From contig NZ_SEOO01000012.1 in NCBI RefSeq assembly GCF_004152865.1, positions 44,766 through 108,765 on the forward strand: DNA of 64,000 nt. The letters run 5' to 3'. How positions within the stretch are numbered: position 1 is the stretch's first letter; each line of letters starts with the position of its first letter. The notes below the pieces were generated by a model. The model worked only from the letters and a program-made list of their open reading frames with translations, was not told the origin of the DNA and did no database searches. The DNA is from Sphingobium cupriresistens (lineage in GTDB: Bacteria > Pseudomonadota > Alphaproteobacteria > Sphingomonadales > Sphingomonadaceae). Both the position numbers and the translations under genes were made by a program. Below are positions 43,651 through 53,292 of the stretch, piece by piece.

Positions 43651-45687
43651 CTAGAAATTGACCTTTGCGCCAATCCTCACAGTTCGAGGCTCGACCACGC
43701 GGCTCAACCGGCCTTCCACCGGAGCACCTGCATCAAAGGCGGGGATGTAGGACTCGTAATAATAGGCGATGTCCTTGTCTCGGCTGTCGAAGATGTTCAG
43801 CACTTCTCCAAATATCTCGACCTTCTTGCCCTTCCACGCGGCCCGGGCATTCATGACCGTGCTGCCCCGATCCCGGACACTGTTGTCCTCGACAAGCGGA
43901 GAAGGTCCAAGGTGGCGCACCCGAATGCTGGCTTCCCAGGGATCAAGAATGATGGCGGCACCTGCTGAAGCCGCGTTCTCGAATGCATTGGGGATGTGAT
44001 CGCCATTGTCGAAGCGCGCATGGCTGGCGGTATAGTTTCCATCAAGCGCAAGCCAAGGGAACGGCCGCCAGAAGGCGACGATTTCATAGCCATGACGCCC
44101 ACTGGCACCCGACGGTTCAACAGCATTGGAATCGCCAATGAAACGAAGTTCGCTGCCGACATGCAGCCACCAGTAAGTCGCGGTTAACGTGACCCCTGAG
44201 AATTGAATGCGTCCTCCCAGTTCCTTGCCAATGCCGCGAACCAGAACGGGAACAGGCGTGTCCCTGTTGACCGCACCCCGAACATCATTGGAATGGAATC
44301 CACGGCCCCAGTTGGCGTAGAGTTCAAGATGCGGCGTAACCTGATAGGCGATTGACGCCTTGGGAGAGAGAATCGACGCTGAGCCACTGCCTTCGCCCAG
44401 CGACGCCGCAACAGAATCTCGTGCACGCACGGAATAGTGATAATAGTCCCCGCGAAGACCACCTGTCACACGCAGTCCCGCCAAGGGTTTCCAAGCGACT
44501 TCGCCGTAGAGCGCGGAAGACAATTCCCCGACCCGGTAGTGCCCGAGTGACGCAAGAAATGCGCGGGCAGCCGTTCGATCGACACCAACATTCCCGACGG
44601 CGTCGTATCTGTTTTCGGTGCCAAGGCTCACAGCCAGACTGTCAGCGATTTCCCAATGTTTTTGTGCGGACAGCCCGAGGACCCAACGCCGGTCGAACTG
44701 CTTGATCTGCGCGCTTGTGCTATCCGGATCGGTGTAAGTGGGGTTCGAGAACATCGACCAGTCATAAAACTGGGCATAGACATTGGCGCGCCATGTCGGT
44801 TGCTTGACCGCGATGTTAGCCACCAGGCGCGTCGTCTCACCCCGCGCGGAAGGATCTGGAGAGCAGAACACATCCGCACACAACGCCGTGCCGATAATGC
44901 GCTCGGGGATTTGCTCGGTTGGGTGCCATGTCGCCCGGTAGGCATGGAGAGATGCCTCCAATGTGCCCGCACCGGTCGGCATCCTATATTTCGCGAACCC
45001 CGAGTAGTGGCGCAGACGTTCAGGTTCCTGCCACGGTCCGTCATAGGTCTTGGCCTGGGCGACAAGCGTGAGGTCTCCAGCACCCAGGTCGTGCAATGTT
45101 CCGCCCGCAGCGACGCGGCGCCAACCATATGATCCAGCCTCGGCCGATGCCCATGGCCGGTCATAACCCTTGATGGTCGTCATATAGGCTGCTCCCGCCA
45201 GAGCGAAATCACCGCCATCGGCGCGGTAGGGCCCTTTACGAAAATCCTCCCGGCCCACGATCTCCGGAATGAGCCCGTTGAGGTCGAGATAGCCATGACC
45301 ATGTCCGTGGGTACGAAAGTTCATCTGCACATCATCGATATAAGTACTGAAGTCAGACCCATGGTCGAGGTTGAAACCGCGCAGGAAATACTGGTTGGCT
45401 TTGCCGCTCCCCGAATGCTGGGCTGCAACCAGCCCCGGCACCGCTTCCAGCAGTTCGGCCACGCGGAGAAGGGGCCGCACGAGGAGATCGGCCCCTCCGA
45501 CGCTTCCTTCGCTCGCTGATTTGGCAGTGCCGATCATGGCCTCACCGCGACCGAAAACCACAATGTCGTTGCCTGCCACGACTGCATCCGCGCTTGTTTG
45601 CGATCCCTTTTCAGAGGTTTCGGCAAAGGCCGGTGTTCCGATACAGATCAGCGGAAGTGCGCTGCTGGTAGTAATGGTCTTGATCAC
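43651..45687 (-). CDS. TonB-dependent receptor, probably corrinoid or cobalt (BtuB-like role)
   Basis: A 678-residue outer-membrane receptor with a signal peptide (MIKTITTSSALPLICIG, cut near AFA), a TonB-box-like DIVVFGRGE, a plug with LLEAVPGLVAAQHSGSGKAN and YFLRGFNLDHGSDF, and a barrel ending in VRIGAKVNF, with the C-terminal Phe needed for barrel assembly. GTG 45687 follows GGGGGAC; the frame extends upstream without a signal peptide. The cobalamin riboswitch 190 bp upstream makes uptake of cobalamin, another corrinoid or a cobalt chelate likely; overall similarity is to generic receptors rather than E. coli BtuB. Confidence 0.85.
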   Translation of the reverse strand: MIKTITTSSALPLICIGTPAFAETSEKGSQTSADAVVAGNDIVVFGRGEAMIGTAKSASEGSVGGADLLVRPLLRVAELLEAVPGLVAAQHSGSGKANQYFLRGFNLDHGSDFSTYIDDVQMNFRTHGHGHGYLDLNGLIPEIVGREDFRKGPYRADGGDFALAGAAYMTTIKGYDRPWASAEAGSYGWRRVAAGGTLHDLGAGDLTLVAQAKTYDGPWQEPERLRHYSGFAKYRMPTGAGTLEASLHAYRATWHPTEQIPERIIGTALCADVFCSPDPSARGETTRLVANIAVKQPTWRANVYAQFYDWSMFSNPTYTDPDSTSAQIKQFDRRWVLGLSAQKHWEIADSLAVSLGTENRYDAVGNVGVDRTAARAFLASLGHYRVGELSSALYGEVAWKPLAGLRVTGGLRGDYYHYSVRARDSVAASLGEGSGSASILSPKASIAYQVTPHLELYANWGRGFHSNDVRGAVNRDTPVPVLVRGIGKELGGRIQFSGVTLTATYWWLHVGSELRFIGDSNAVEPSGASGRHGYEIVAFWRPFPWLALDGNYTASHARFDNGDHIPNAFENAASAGAAIILDPWEASIRVRHLGPSPLVEDNSVRDRGSTVMNARAAWKGKKVEIFGEVLNIFDSRDKDIAYYYESYIPAFDAGAPVEGRLSRVVEPRTVRIGAKVNF

Positions 45688-45873
45688 GAAATAGTCCCCC
45701 GGCGTCTTGCGACGTGGCCGGGGCATACCCGCGCGAACGGGCGACACGCGCGGCGACCGGACGCCATGGGTGGCCGACGCACGTCTCCGATGCGACCCCA
45801 GCCGCTCGTTCGTCGCTCAGACGGAGTTCACCGTGCCGCAGCCATCCTCTGGACCAAGGCAAGAGCGACCAGA

Positions 45874-46082
45874 CGCCGGCAGGTCTCCTGGCTCACGGGT
45901 CACAGCTTGATGCACGCCTTCCCAGACCTCGCATGATTTAGCGTCCGGCCCAGTGGCTGCCCCTTCAAATGAGGAGCGATGTACATCGCGCTATCCGCTT
46001 ACAGTTGCAGAGACAGCCACGGATTTGGAAGCAAGCTTCCGCACCGCATTCCCGATTAAGCCCCTTGCGGGGGGCACCGGCG
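45874..46082 (-). promoter_or_regulatory. Cobalamin riboswitch of the receptor/NiCoT unit
   Basis: A second full cobalamin aptamer on the minus strand: P1 arms CGCCGG (46082-46077) and CCGGCG (45879-45874), the CCCCGCAAGGGGC hairpin, TTAATCGGGAA, the core GCAACTGTAAGCGGA and the B12 box AGCCAGGAGACCTGCC (45893-45878). It is closely similar to the riboswitch at 41767-41969 and shares about 65 bases downstream of the aptamer, including GTCGCTC (45869-45863) and GAGCGAC (45818-45812). It should switch off receptor and transporter synthesis when cobalamin is plentiful. Confidence 0.95.
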
Positions 46083-46354
46083 CGATCAATGAAAGCCGGA
46101 ATGATCCGGTTCTCGATCCCTCGTCTAACTGAAGTGATCGGAAAAGCCAATAACGCTTGGAGCAGGGATTGAATCAACGATTACTGCATCCCGCGCCACC
46201 ATTGCCATTGGCACGGCCAGAGCGCACCAACCGCGCGCACTCGATTTGAATGGCGGGTTTTCACTGAACCTATCGTTGGCCATCGGACTCCTGTACGACC
46301 GGAAGTGGTCGGCAGCCGACAATGCTCAAATTGGTTTGCATGAGTTTGACGGTC
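46083..46354. other. Spacer between the riboswitch and the DUF2493 gene
   Basis: About 270 bp holding the promoter region of the receptor unit (minus strand) and the end of the element backbone. A short minus-strand frame at 46125-46322 has no recognisable similarity. This is the right-hand border of the cobalamin locus. Confidence 0.35.
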
Positions 46355-47290
46355 TCACCGCTTCTCGCGGAAGTCCCAGAGCGGAATGCCCATCTTGCGC
46401 GCCTTGTCAGCCAAATTGTCTTGGATGCCGGTGCCCGGAAATACGACCAGACCTACTGGCAGAGCTTCGAGCATACGGTCGTTGCGCTTGAACGGAGCGG
46501 CCTTCTTGTGTCGGTTCCAGTCAGGCCGGAAGGCGACTTGTGGAACTCGGCGCGTATCGGCCCAGCAAGCGGCGGCGCGTTCGGCACCGGTGGGCGTTGC
46601 TCCATGCAACAGGACCATGTCGGCATGACGCCCATGAACCCGGTCGAGGACATCCCAGATCGCCGAGTGATCGTTGCAATCGGGGCCACCTGTGAAGGCA
46701 ATGCGGGTGCCTTCGGGCAACAACACACGAGCATTCTCTCTGGCGCGTTTGTTGAGGAAATCGCGGCTGTCGATGATGGCTGAGGTCATGGCCTTGCGGT
46801 TGACGCGGGATCCGGTGCGGGGCGTCCAGGCCTTGCGGGCGTGGATGCGGAATTGATCGGCGGCGGCTTCGCGGAAGAATTCCATCGTGTCGCGGCGTTC
46901 GATGAGTGAGATTCCCTCGGCGATCTGGCGCTCAAGTTCGACCGAGCGCACTTCGCTGCCATCCTGTTCGCGCTGAAGGCGTTTTTGCGCCTGTTCATTG
47001 TCGTCAAGATCGCGTTCGACCCGCTCGCCGGCGCGGTGGAAGATGTTGACGAGGTTCCAGAGCAGGTCTTCGAGATCGGGTTCAATGCGGGTGTCGATCA
47101 AGGCCGAGACTAGCCCGTCGAACATGTCGGCAACTGCGCCACCGGCAAGGCGAGCGTCGGGTAACGGCCTGCCATCGGGTTCGTCCTCGAAGGGCCGATA
47201 GCCGTAGAGCTGCATTTCCTGAAGGAGATAGGCGGTTGAGCCGAGTTCGGGGGTGGTGTCTTCAAGGGGAAGATCTGGGGCGCTTGCCAT
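46355..47290 (-). CDS. DUF2493 (SLOG-like) mobile-element protein
   Basis: A 311-residue protein. The N-terminal 120 residues are hydrophilic and partly coiled (STAYLLQEMQLYGYRPFED, later DDNEQAQKRLQREQDGSEVR). The C-terminal DUF2493 domain has RIAFTGGPDCNDHSAIWDVL, VLLHGATPTGAERAAACWA and LPVGLVVFPGTGIQDNLAD, a Rossmann-like nucleotide-binding fold of the SLOG/YspA type. Such genes are standard in the backbone of alphaproteobacterial plasmids and ICEs, next to toprim and strawberry-notch genes as here. Function is unproven. ATG 47290 follows GGAGACC. Confidence 0.88.
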   Translation of the reverse strand: MASAPDLPLEDTTPELGSTAYLLQEMQLYGYRPFEDEPDGRPLPDARLAGGAVADMFDGLVSALIDTRIEPDLEDLLWNLVNIFHRAGERVERDLDDNEQAQKRLQREQDGSEVRSVELERQIAEGISLIERRDTMEFFREAAADQFRIHARKAWTPRTGSRVNRKAMTSAIIDSRDFLNKRARENARVLLPEGTRIAFTGGPDCNDHSAIWDVLDRVHGRHADMVLLHGATPTGAERAAACWADTRRVPQVAFRPDWNRHKKAAPFKRNDRMLEALPVGLVVFPGTGIQDNLADKARKMGIPLWDFREKR

Positions 47291-47609
47291 GATGGTCTCC
47301 GTGTCCTGAGCCGCGCCTCTCGCGGCCTTCGTGGCGACGACCAGCGGCGGCGGGCATGGGCCTGCACCGAGCGGAACCGCGCGGCCGGAGCGCCAGCGGA
47401 GGATGGCGAAGCAAGGCAATTTTGTTTCGCGATGCAAAGGGGCGCAGCCCCGGCGGAAAATAGCCGCAGCGTAGCCATTGCGGTGCCCGTGTTCGCTGCC
47501 GCAGTCGCCCCCTCCCGAAGGCCGAGGGCGTGGCGACCTTCAAGGACTGGGAGAGGTGGCCATGCGCCCCACTGCCCCGGAAAACCCCCCGCTTACCGGC
47601 CAGCTTCGC
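47291..47609. other. Non-coding gap in the backbone operon
   Basis: About 320 bp between the toprim gene and the DUF2493 gene, both read leftwards. It contains GC-rich hairpin-forming sequence (for example GGGGCGCAGCCCC near 47440) but no credible gene; probably an untranslated leader of the DUF2493 gene. Confidence 0.4.
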
Positions 47610-48653
47610 TCATCGTTTGAGAAACTGCACGGCATCGGCGACGCTGAGCTGCACCCGAATGGCCGCTGCCAACCGCTCGTGGCCATAGGCGGTAAGGTCG
47701 CTGTTGAAATCGTCGAGTCGGGGTTCAAGCGGTATGACCGCAATGCCCAACGGCTCGCAGCGCTCGATCAAGGTCGACAATGCCGTTGCCCCGGCGGGAT
47801 CATCATCGCGCGCGACATAGAGGCAGCGCAGCGCAGCAGGGAACTGGATGGCAGCGAGGTGGGCGGCCGATAGTCCTGCGATCATGGGCATGGATGGCAT
47901 CACCTGCCGCAACGACAGGAGAGTTTCGAGGCCTTCACCGGCAACCATGACACCGTCCGCTTTGCCGAACCGGACGCCCGAGCCGAGCAAGTGCCCCATG
48001 GCGCGTCGTGGATATGCGACAGCGGCTTTGTCGTGGGATTGTGGATCAAGCCAGGTGCGGTGAACCCCCGTGATAGTGCCCTCATTGTCGGTGACTGCAG
48101 CGATCATGGCTGGCCATGCCTCCCGCACTCCGGGGACATCATCTTCAGCAGGCCGATAGTAGCAGCGCGGATGGAAACGCAGTTGATCTATGCCGGACAG
48201 ATCCGTGATCGACCGGCGACCAAGATAACGCGCTGCGATGCTGTTCGTGATCGGCTTTGAAGCGGCCCATAGGCGCCGTGCCGCTTCTGATGTGCCGGTC
48301 GGCGCCTTGCGTATGGTCGGGTTGCGCGGCGTGGTTTCCGGTGGCGGCGGCAGGCTCAGGAATTGGCGGGCTTCATCAAGTGTCTCGCGCATGGTCCGGT
48401 GGGCGCAACTTGCGGCGATGATGTCGAGAAGATCACCATGGTCGCCGCTTTGCGCGTCTGTCCATTTGCCCGCGCCTCCCCGGCTCTCAGCCGTGGCCGA
48501 CAATCTGACGTAAAGACTGCGACCCGGCGAATTACGGACATCGCCGACCAGCCAGTAGCGGCCTTCACGGCGGCCATTGGACAGGTAACGACGGCAGACC
48601 GCCTCGGCTGAGGCGGCAAGGCGGCGGGCGATTTCGGTGGCGGGACTGTCCAT
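47610..48653 (-). CDS. Toprim-domain primase-like protein of mobile elements
   Basis: A 347-residue protein with an N-terminal primase-like region (RREGRYWLVGDVRNSPGRSL, then GKWTDAQSGDHGDLLDIIAA) and a toprim domain in the second half (VMVAGEGLETLLSLRQ with the Glu, and LRCLYVARDDDPAG with the acidic DxD). It resembles the toprim proteins found with strawberry-notch helicases on alphaproteobacterial plasmids and phages and may act in replication or transfer. ATG 48653 is preferred, with AGGAGCC just upstream; it lies 11 bp after the helicase gene. Confidence 0.85.
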   Translation of the reverse strand: MDSPATEIARRLAASAEAVCRRYLSNGRREGRYWLVGDVRNSPGRSLYVRLSATAESRGGAGKWTDAQSGDHGDLLDIIAASCAHRTMRETLDEARQFLSLPPPPETTPRNPTIRKAPTGTSEAARRLWAASKPITNSIAARYLGRRSITDLSGIDQLRFHPRCYYRPAEDDVPGVREAWPAMIAAVTDNEGTITGVHRTWLDPQSHDKAAVAYPRRAMGHLLGSGVRFGKADGVMVAGEGLETLLSLRQVMPSMPMIAGLSAAHLAAIQFPAALRCLYVARDDDPAGATALSTLIERCEPLGIAVIPLEPRLDDFNSDLTAYGHERLAAAIRVQLSVADAVQFLKR

Positions 48654-48664
48654 GCGGGGCTCCT

Positions 48665-51600
48665 TCAGGCGGCTTTGCGTGCCGCGATCCGCTGGATCGG
48701 AAACCGGTCCAGCAGCTTGGCGAGCACATCCACCCCGACAGCCCCTGTCGGTATGTAGAGCTTGAGTTTCCACGAGACGATCTCGGAGATCAAGCCCATT
48801 GCCTTCAATCGCTCGATGCCAAGATCGTTGAAGCCGGTCAGTTCGATCCGCCAGTCATTCATGGCGCGGACGCGGGCGAGCGTCTGATCTTCGGCCAGAT
48901 GCAGTTTGGCATCTCCGGCACACAGCATCGCCCAAGCATCGGCAGGCACGACGGACGCCGTGTCCTGCTCAATCACCGTGGCGACCCAAGCGGGCGAAAC
49001 CTTGCGGCCGATGACGCGCTCGCCAGCATCGGTTTGCAGGCGGTAGACGCGGGTCGATTCATTGGGGAGCCGCCGCCAGATCGGCAGCAGCAGGCCTGAA
49101 ACCATGTGCAGGGTCGAGGTTTCGAACTCGGGCAAGTCGGCAAGTTCGGCCTGCCAGACTTCGCTGAACCGCTCACGGTCCACCGGCTCCCAATGACCGC
49201 TAGCGAACACCTCGGCGAGAATATTGATCGCCTCCAAAGGGCGGACGAGGCGGATGCGCGGGTGAATGCCTCCATCGTCGTCAATCAGACTGCGCGCGCG
49301 CAATTTGACTGCCGCGCGCCCGGAGCGGGTGTTGATCACGAGTTCGGCATCGCGATCCACTGCCATGGCCAGCGCCCTCTCGAGCACAACCGGCTCGATC
49401 CGGTCTCTGCGTTCGATGGTCAGGAGGTGGGTCACAGCTCCGGTGCCGGGATGGGTGTAGATGGTCTTGCGGTCGGAGACCGAGAAGCTCTCGGCGCGCA
49501 GGGTTTCGAGGCCCATTTCATAAGTGCCGCTGGCGATTGCGCCTTCGACCCGGGCCGTCAGCAGGCCCTCGAAGGCCTCGAACAGGATGTTCTGCATGGA
49601 AATGGTGAGCGCCAGCATCCGGTTGAGGAAGGTCGTGATGGGCGGAAGCTCGTCCTTGAGCCCGCCGTCACTGTCGAGCAGCGACAGGCCGGTGGCTGTT
49701 TCGAATTGCCCGAGCGAACAGCCATCGATCTTGCCGCGCACCAGCAATTGGTAAAGCTGGCGCATGGCATCGCGGGCATAGTAGGATTCCAGATTGTCGC
49801 TGGCGCTGAACATGTTCTGGCCGCCGGTTTGCCGCTGGCCGCGCGTGATCGCTCCAAGACTGTCGAGCCTTCGGGCGATCGTCGAGATGAAGCGCTTCTG
49901 CGCCTTCACGTCGGTCGATACCGGACGGAACAGCGGTGGCTGCTTCTGATTGGTGCGGTTGGTGCGGCCAAAGCCCTGGATGGCGGTGTCGGCCTTCCAG
50001 CCTGCTTCGAGCAGGTAGTGGACGCGGCGGCGCTGGTTCTTCACGCCAAGGTCGGCATGATAGGACCTGCCCGTGCCGCCAGCCTCGGAGAAGACGAGGA
50101 TGTGCTTCTTGTCATCCATGAACGCATGGGTTTCAGCGATGTTGGCAGAGGCTGGCCGGTTCTCGACAGCAAAGCGGACTGAACCATCGCTGTTGGCGCG
50201 GGGCACAATACGACGGGAACGTCCGGTCACCTCGGCAACCGCATCTCTCCCGAAATGCTGGACAATCTGGTCAAGCGCGCCGGGCACAGGCGGCAAAGCG
50301 GCAAGCCGCTCGAGCATTGCATCACGGGCACGGCAGGCTTCGCGATTGAGGATGGGGTTGCCGTCTGCATCAAAAGCAGGCCGTGAGGCGAGATTGCCCT
50401 CGCTGTCGGTGAAAGGCTCATAGAGTTGCACCGGAAAACTGTGCGCGAGATAGTCGAGCACATACTCACGCGGCGTGATGTCCACGGAAACGTTATCCCA
50501 TTCGTCGGTCGGGATTTCGGCAAGACGGCGTTCCTGCAGGGCTTCGCCCGTCGAGACGATCTGCACGACACAGGCGTGACCGGCCTCAAGATCGCGCTGC
50601 ATCGCCTGAATTGTGCTTGGCGTCTGCATTGCGGTGATCAGGTGGTTGAAGAAACGCTGCTTGGCGCTTTCAAAAGCTGATCGCGCTGCCGATCGGGCCT
50701 GTGCGTTCAAGGTCCCATGGGATGCACTGGTGACGCCCGATGCTTCGAGCGCCGCATCGAGATGGGCGTGAATGACCTGAAATGCCCCGGCATAGGAATC
50801 GTAAATCCGCACCTGCTCAGGGGTCAGCTGGTGCTCGAGCAGGTCATATTCGACGCCGTCGAATGACAATGAACGTGCAGCATAAAGGCCAAGCGCCTTC
50901 AGATCGCGGGCCAGCACCTCCATGGCTGCGACGCCGCCATCCTCGATTGCAGCCACGAAATCTGCCCGTGAGGCGAAAGGGAAGTCTTCGCCGCCCCACA
51001 GGCCGAGCCGCTGGGCGTAGGCGAGGTTCTGCACCGTCGTGGCACCGGTGGCCGAGACATAGACGATGCGGGCATTAGGCAGGGCATGTTGTAGCCGCAG
51101 GCCCGCCCGGCCCTGCTGCGAGGCTGAGACATCGCCGCGCGCGCCCTTGCCGCCTGCGGCATTGGCCATGGCGTGCGCCTCGTCAAAGATGATGACACCG
51201 TCAAAGTCACGGCCAAGCCACTCGACGATCTGCTGGACCCGGCTCGCCTTGGTGCCCCGCTCCTGCGAACGCAGGGTCGCATAGGTCGTGAACAAGATGC
51301 CTTCCGTCAGCTTGATGGGCGTGCCCTGACGGTAGCGCGACAAGGGTGTCACTAGCAGTCGTTCCTGCCCCAAAGCCGACCAATCGCGCTGAGCATCCTC
51401 TAGCAGGCGGTCCGATACCGAAACCCAGAGCGAACGACGGCGGCCTTTGAGCCAGTTGTCGAGAATGATGCCTGCGACCTGGCGGCCTTTGCCCGCGCCC
51501 GTGCCGTCACCCAGAAACCAGCCGCGGCGAAAGCGGACGGCAGCATCGCTTTCTTCAGCCGCCGCCGAGACGAGATCCCATGTCTCGTCGACGGTCCAGG

Positions 51601-53011
51601 ACCCTGCCAGATGCCCGGAATGTGCCTCGCCAGCGTAGATTACGGATTCCAGCTGCGCGTCGGACAACACGCCGTCACGCAGCAGGTGCTCGGGCAAGTG
51701 CGGGCGATAGGTTGGTTTGGGCGGGGCCACCGAGGCCATCGACGCGGATTGAACCAGCGGCGTCGGGTGCGGTAAAGCGCCGGGAATGGCGACCGATTGA
51801 AGTCCATATCGTTCATAGATGCTGTCACCGAGTTGCCCCTCGGGCGGAGCCCAGTCAGCAGTCGAATAGGTGAGTTCAGGCGCATCGGCATCGACCATGG
51901 GATTGATCGGGGCAGTTCGAGCAACCGCGCGGCTCACGGGCGACGTCGACGAAGCGCAATGCAGTCCTGCACCGGGCAACGGGGCAATCGGTCCGCGCGG
52001 CGGCACATTCGCTTCGACCCATTTGAGCAAGGTCGCGGTATCAGGAGCGGTCCCTGCACTCGGAACGAAAGTCGTGGGATCGGAAGCGGGCAGCTTGTCG
52101 ATCACCGTGAATCTTGTGTCGATCGTCGTGCCGTGCTTGCGATAGACCTTGCCGTCGATGGCGGCGGTGAAGACCACACGACCGGTCCCCTGCAACCGGA
52201 TGAAAGCATCGCGCCATGCTGGAGCATCAGGAGCACAGCCAGCGCCGGTAATGACCACCAGCCGGCCCCCATTCTCGAGCCGGGCCAGACCGGAAGCGAT
52301 GTGGCGAAGCGCGGCGTCCTTCATCGTCCGGTCAACATGCGCGACGGCCGAAAATGGCGGGTTCATGAGGATAACGCTCGGGCGCACTGCTACAGGCAAG
52401 CGATCATCAATCGACGCAGCGTCATGTCCGCTGACGGCCACGCCTGAGAACAAGTGCGACAGCAGCGCTGCCCGGCCTTCAGCGAGTTCATTCAGCACGA
52501 GCTGTGCACCGGCCAGTTCGGCCTGAATCGCCAACATGCCCGTGCCAGCAGAAGGTTCGAGCACAGTTTCGCCTGCACCAATCGAAGCAGCGGCAACGGC
52601 CACGAAGGACAGGCCAGCGGGCGTCGAATATTGTTGCAAGGCCAGGCTGGTTTCAGAGCGCCGGGTATGGGTTGGCATAAGGGCAGAAACCCGCTCAATC
52701 AGCGCCAGGGAGCGAGATCGGGTGCCATTGCGCGCCAAGATTGCCGGGCCAAAACGGCGCAGGAAAAGGATTTGTGCAACCTCACAGGCATCATAGGCAC
52801 TCTTCCAATCCCATGCGCCTTCCGCGTCGGTGCCCCCAAAGGCTGCCGTCATCGCATAGCGCAAACGGCCCGAATCAACACTCTGCCCGGTTTCGAGCAG
52901 GGGCAGTAGCGAGGTCGCTGCGGTCAGCAGCGCACGCGCACGCTCATCAAATGCGCAATGCGGGGCGAGCGGCGCAGCGCCGAGCGCTGCGTCCGTAAGG
53001 ATATGGGCCAT
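48665..53011 (-). CDS. Strawberry-notch helicase fused to an N6-adenine methylase-like domain
   Basis: A 1448-residue backbone protein. The N-terminal third is a methylase-like domain (LEPSAGTG at residues 151-158, NPPF at 217-220). The rest is a superfamily 2 helicase of the strawberry-notch (SNO) type: GDGTGAGKGRQVAG (Walker A, about residue 500), VIIFDEAHAMAN (Walker B, about 607), VYVSATGAT and IQGFGRTNRTNQKQPP (motif VI, about 1010). Such proteins are found on large plasmids, ICEs and phages and may protect or remodel element DNA. ATG 53011 follows GGAGATC. The long chain appears intact. Confidence 0.92.
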   Translation of the reverse strand: MAHILTDAALGAAPLAPHCAFDERARALLTAATSLLPLLETGQSVDSGRLRYAMTAAFGGTDAEGAWDWKSAYDACEVAQILFLRRFGPAILARNGTRSRSLALIERVSALMPTHTRRSETSLALQQYSTPAGLSFVAVAAASIGAGETVLEPSAGTGMLAIQAELAGAQLVLNELAEGRAALLSHLFSGVAVSGHDAASIDDRLPVAVRPSVILMNPPFSAVAHVDRTMKDAALRHIASGLARLENGGRLVVITGAGCAPDAPAWRDAFIRLQGTGRVVFTAAIDGKVYRKHGTTIDTRFTVIDKLPASDPTTFVPSAGTAPDTATLLKWVEANVPPRGPIAPLPGAGLHCASSTSPVSRAVARTAPINPMVDADAPELTYSTADWAPPEGQLGDSIYERYGLQSVAIPGALPHPTPLVQSASMASVAPPKPTYRPHLPEHLLRDGVLSDAQLESVIYAGEAHSGHLAGSWTVDETWDLVSAAAEESDAAVRFRRGWFLGDGTGAGKGRQVAGIILDNWLKGRRRSLWVSVSDRLLEDAQRDWSALGQERLLVTPLSRYRQGTPIKLTEGILFTTYATLRSQERGTKASRVQQIVEWLGRDFDGVIIFDEAHAMANAAGGKGARGDVSASQQGRAGLRLQHALPNARIVYVSATGATTVQNLAYAQRLGLWGGEDFPFASRADFVAAIEDGGVAAMEVLARDLKALGLYAARSLSFDGVEYDLLEHQLTPEQVRIYDSYAGAFQVIHAHLDAALEASGVTSASHGTLNAQARSAARSAFESAKQRFFNHLITAMQTPSTIQAMQRDLEAGHACVVQIVSTGEALQERRLAEIPTDEWDNVSVDITPREYVLDYLAHSFPVQLYEPFTDSEGNLASRPAFDADGNPILNREACRARDAMLERLAALPPVPGALDQIVQHFGRDAVAEVTGRSRRIVPRANSDGSVRFAVENRPASANIAETHAFMDDKKHILVFSEAGGTGRSYHADLGVKNQRRRVHYLLEAGWKADTAIQGFGRTNRTNQKQPPLFRPVSTDVKAQKRFISTIARRLDSLGAITRGQRQTGGQNMFSASDNLESYYARDAMRQLYQLLVRGKIDGCSLGQFETATGLSLLDSDGGLKDELPPITTFLNRMLALTISMQNILFEAFEGLLTARVEGAIASGTYEMGLETLRAESFSVSDRKTIYTHPGTGAVTHLLTIERRDRIEPVVLERALAMAVDRDAELVINTRSGRAAVKLRARSLIDDDGGIHPRIRLVRPLEAINILAEVFASGHWEPVDRERFSEVWQAELADLPEFETSTLHMVSGLLLPIWRRLPNESTRVYRLQTDAGERVIGRKVSPAWVATVIEQDTASVVPADAWAMLCAGDAKLHLAEDQTLARVRAMNDWRIELTGFNDLGIERLKAMGLISEIVSWKLKLYIPTGAVGVDVLAKLLDRFPIQRIAARKAA

Positions 53012-53292
53012 TGGTGAGATCTCCGGGAGAGCAGGAAGGGCGGATCACGCCCGGACTCTCTCTCGCAACCCGGGCGGTTCGCCCGCTCCCGGCAAAGCTC
53101 TCACTCGATCGGCACATAATCGAAAGAAATCGAGAGTATCGCATGAAAGCAATGATTTGGCCAAGCGCTGGTCAGCTTTCACCAACAAAGTGGACGTGGC
53201 AGCATAACTCCGCTTTGACTGGACTGCGCGACGATTTTTAATGCGAAAAACAAGACTGCCGATTAAGGGTGTCAAGGGAAGGCGGGGCTTGC

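Noticed and set aside
46125..46783. Small frames of 65 to 153 codons on either strand near the DUF2493 gene
   Set aside because: The plus-strand ones are antisense to the DUF2493 gene; the 65-codon minus-strand one has no similarity or ribosome site.
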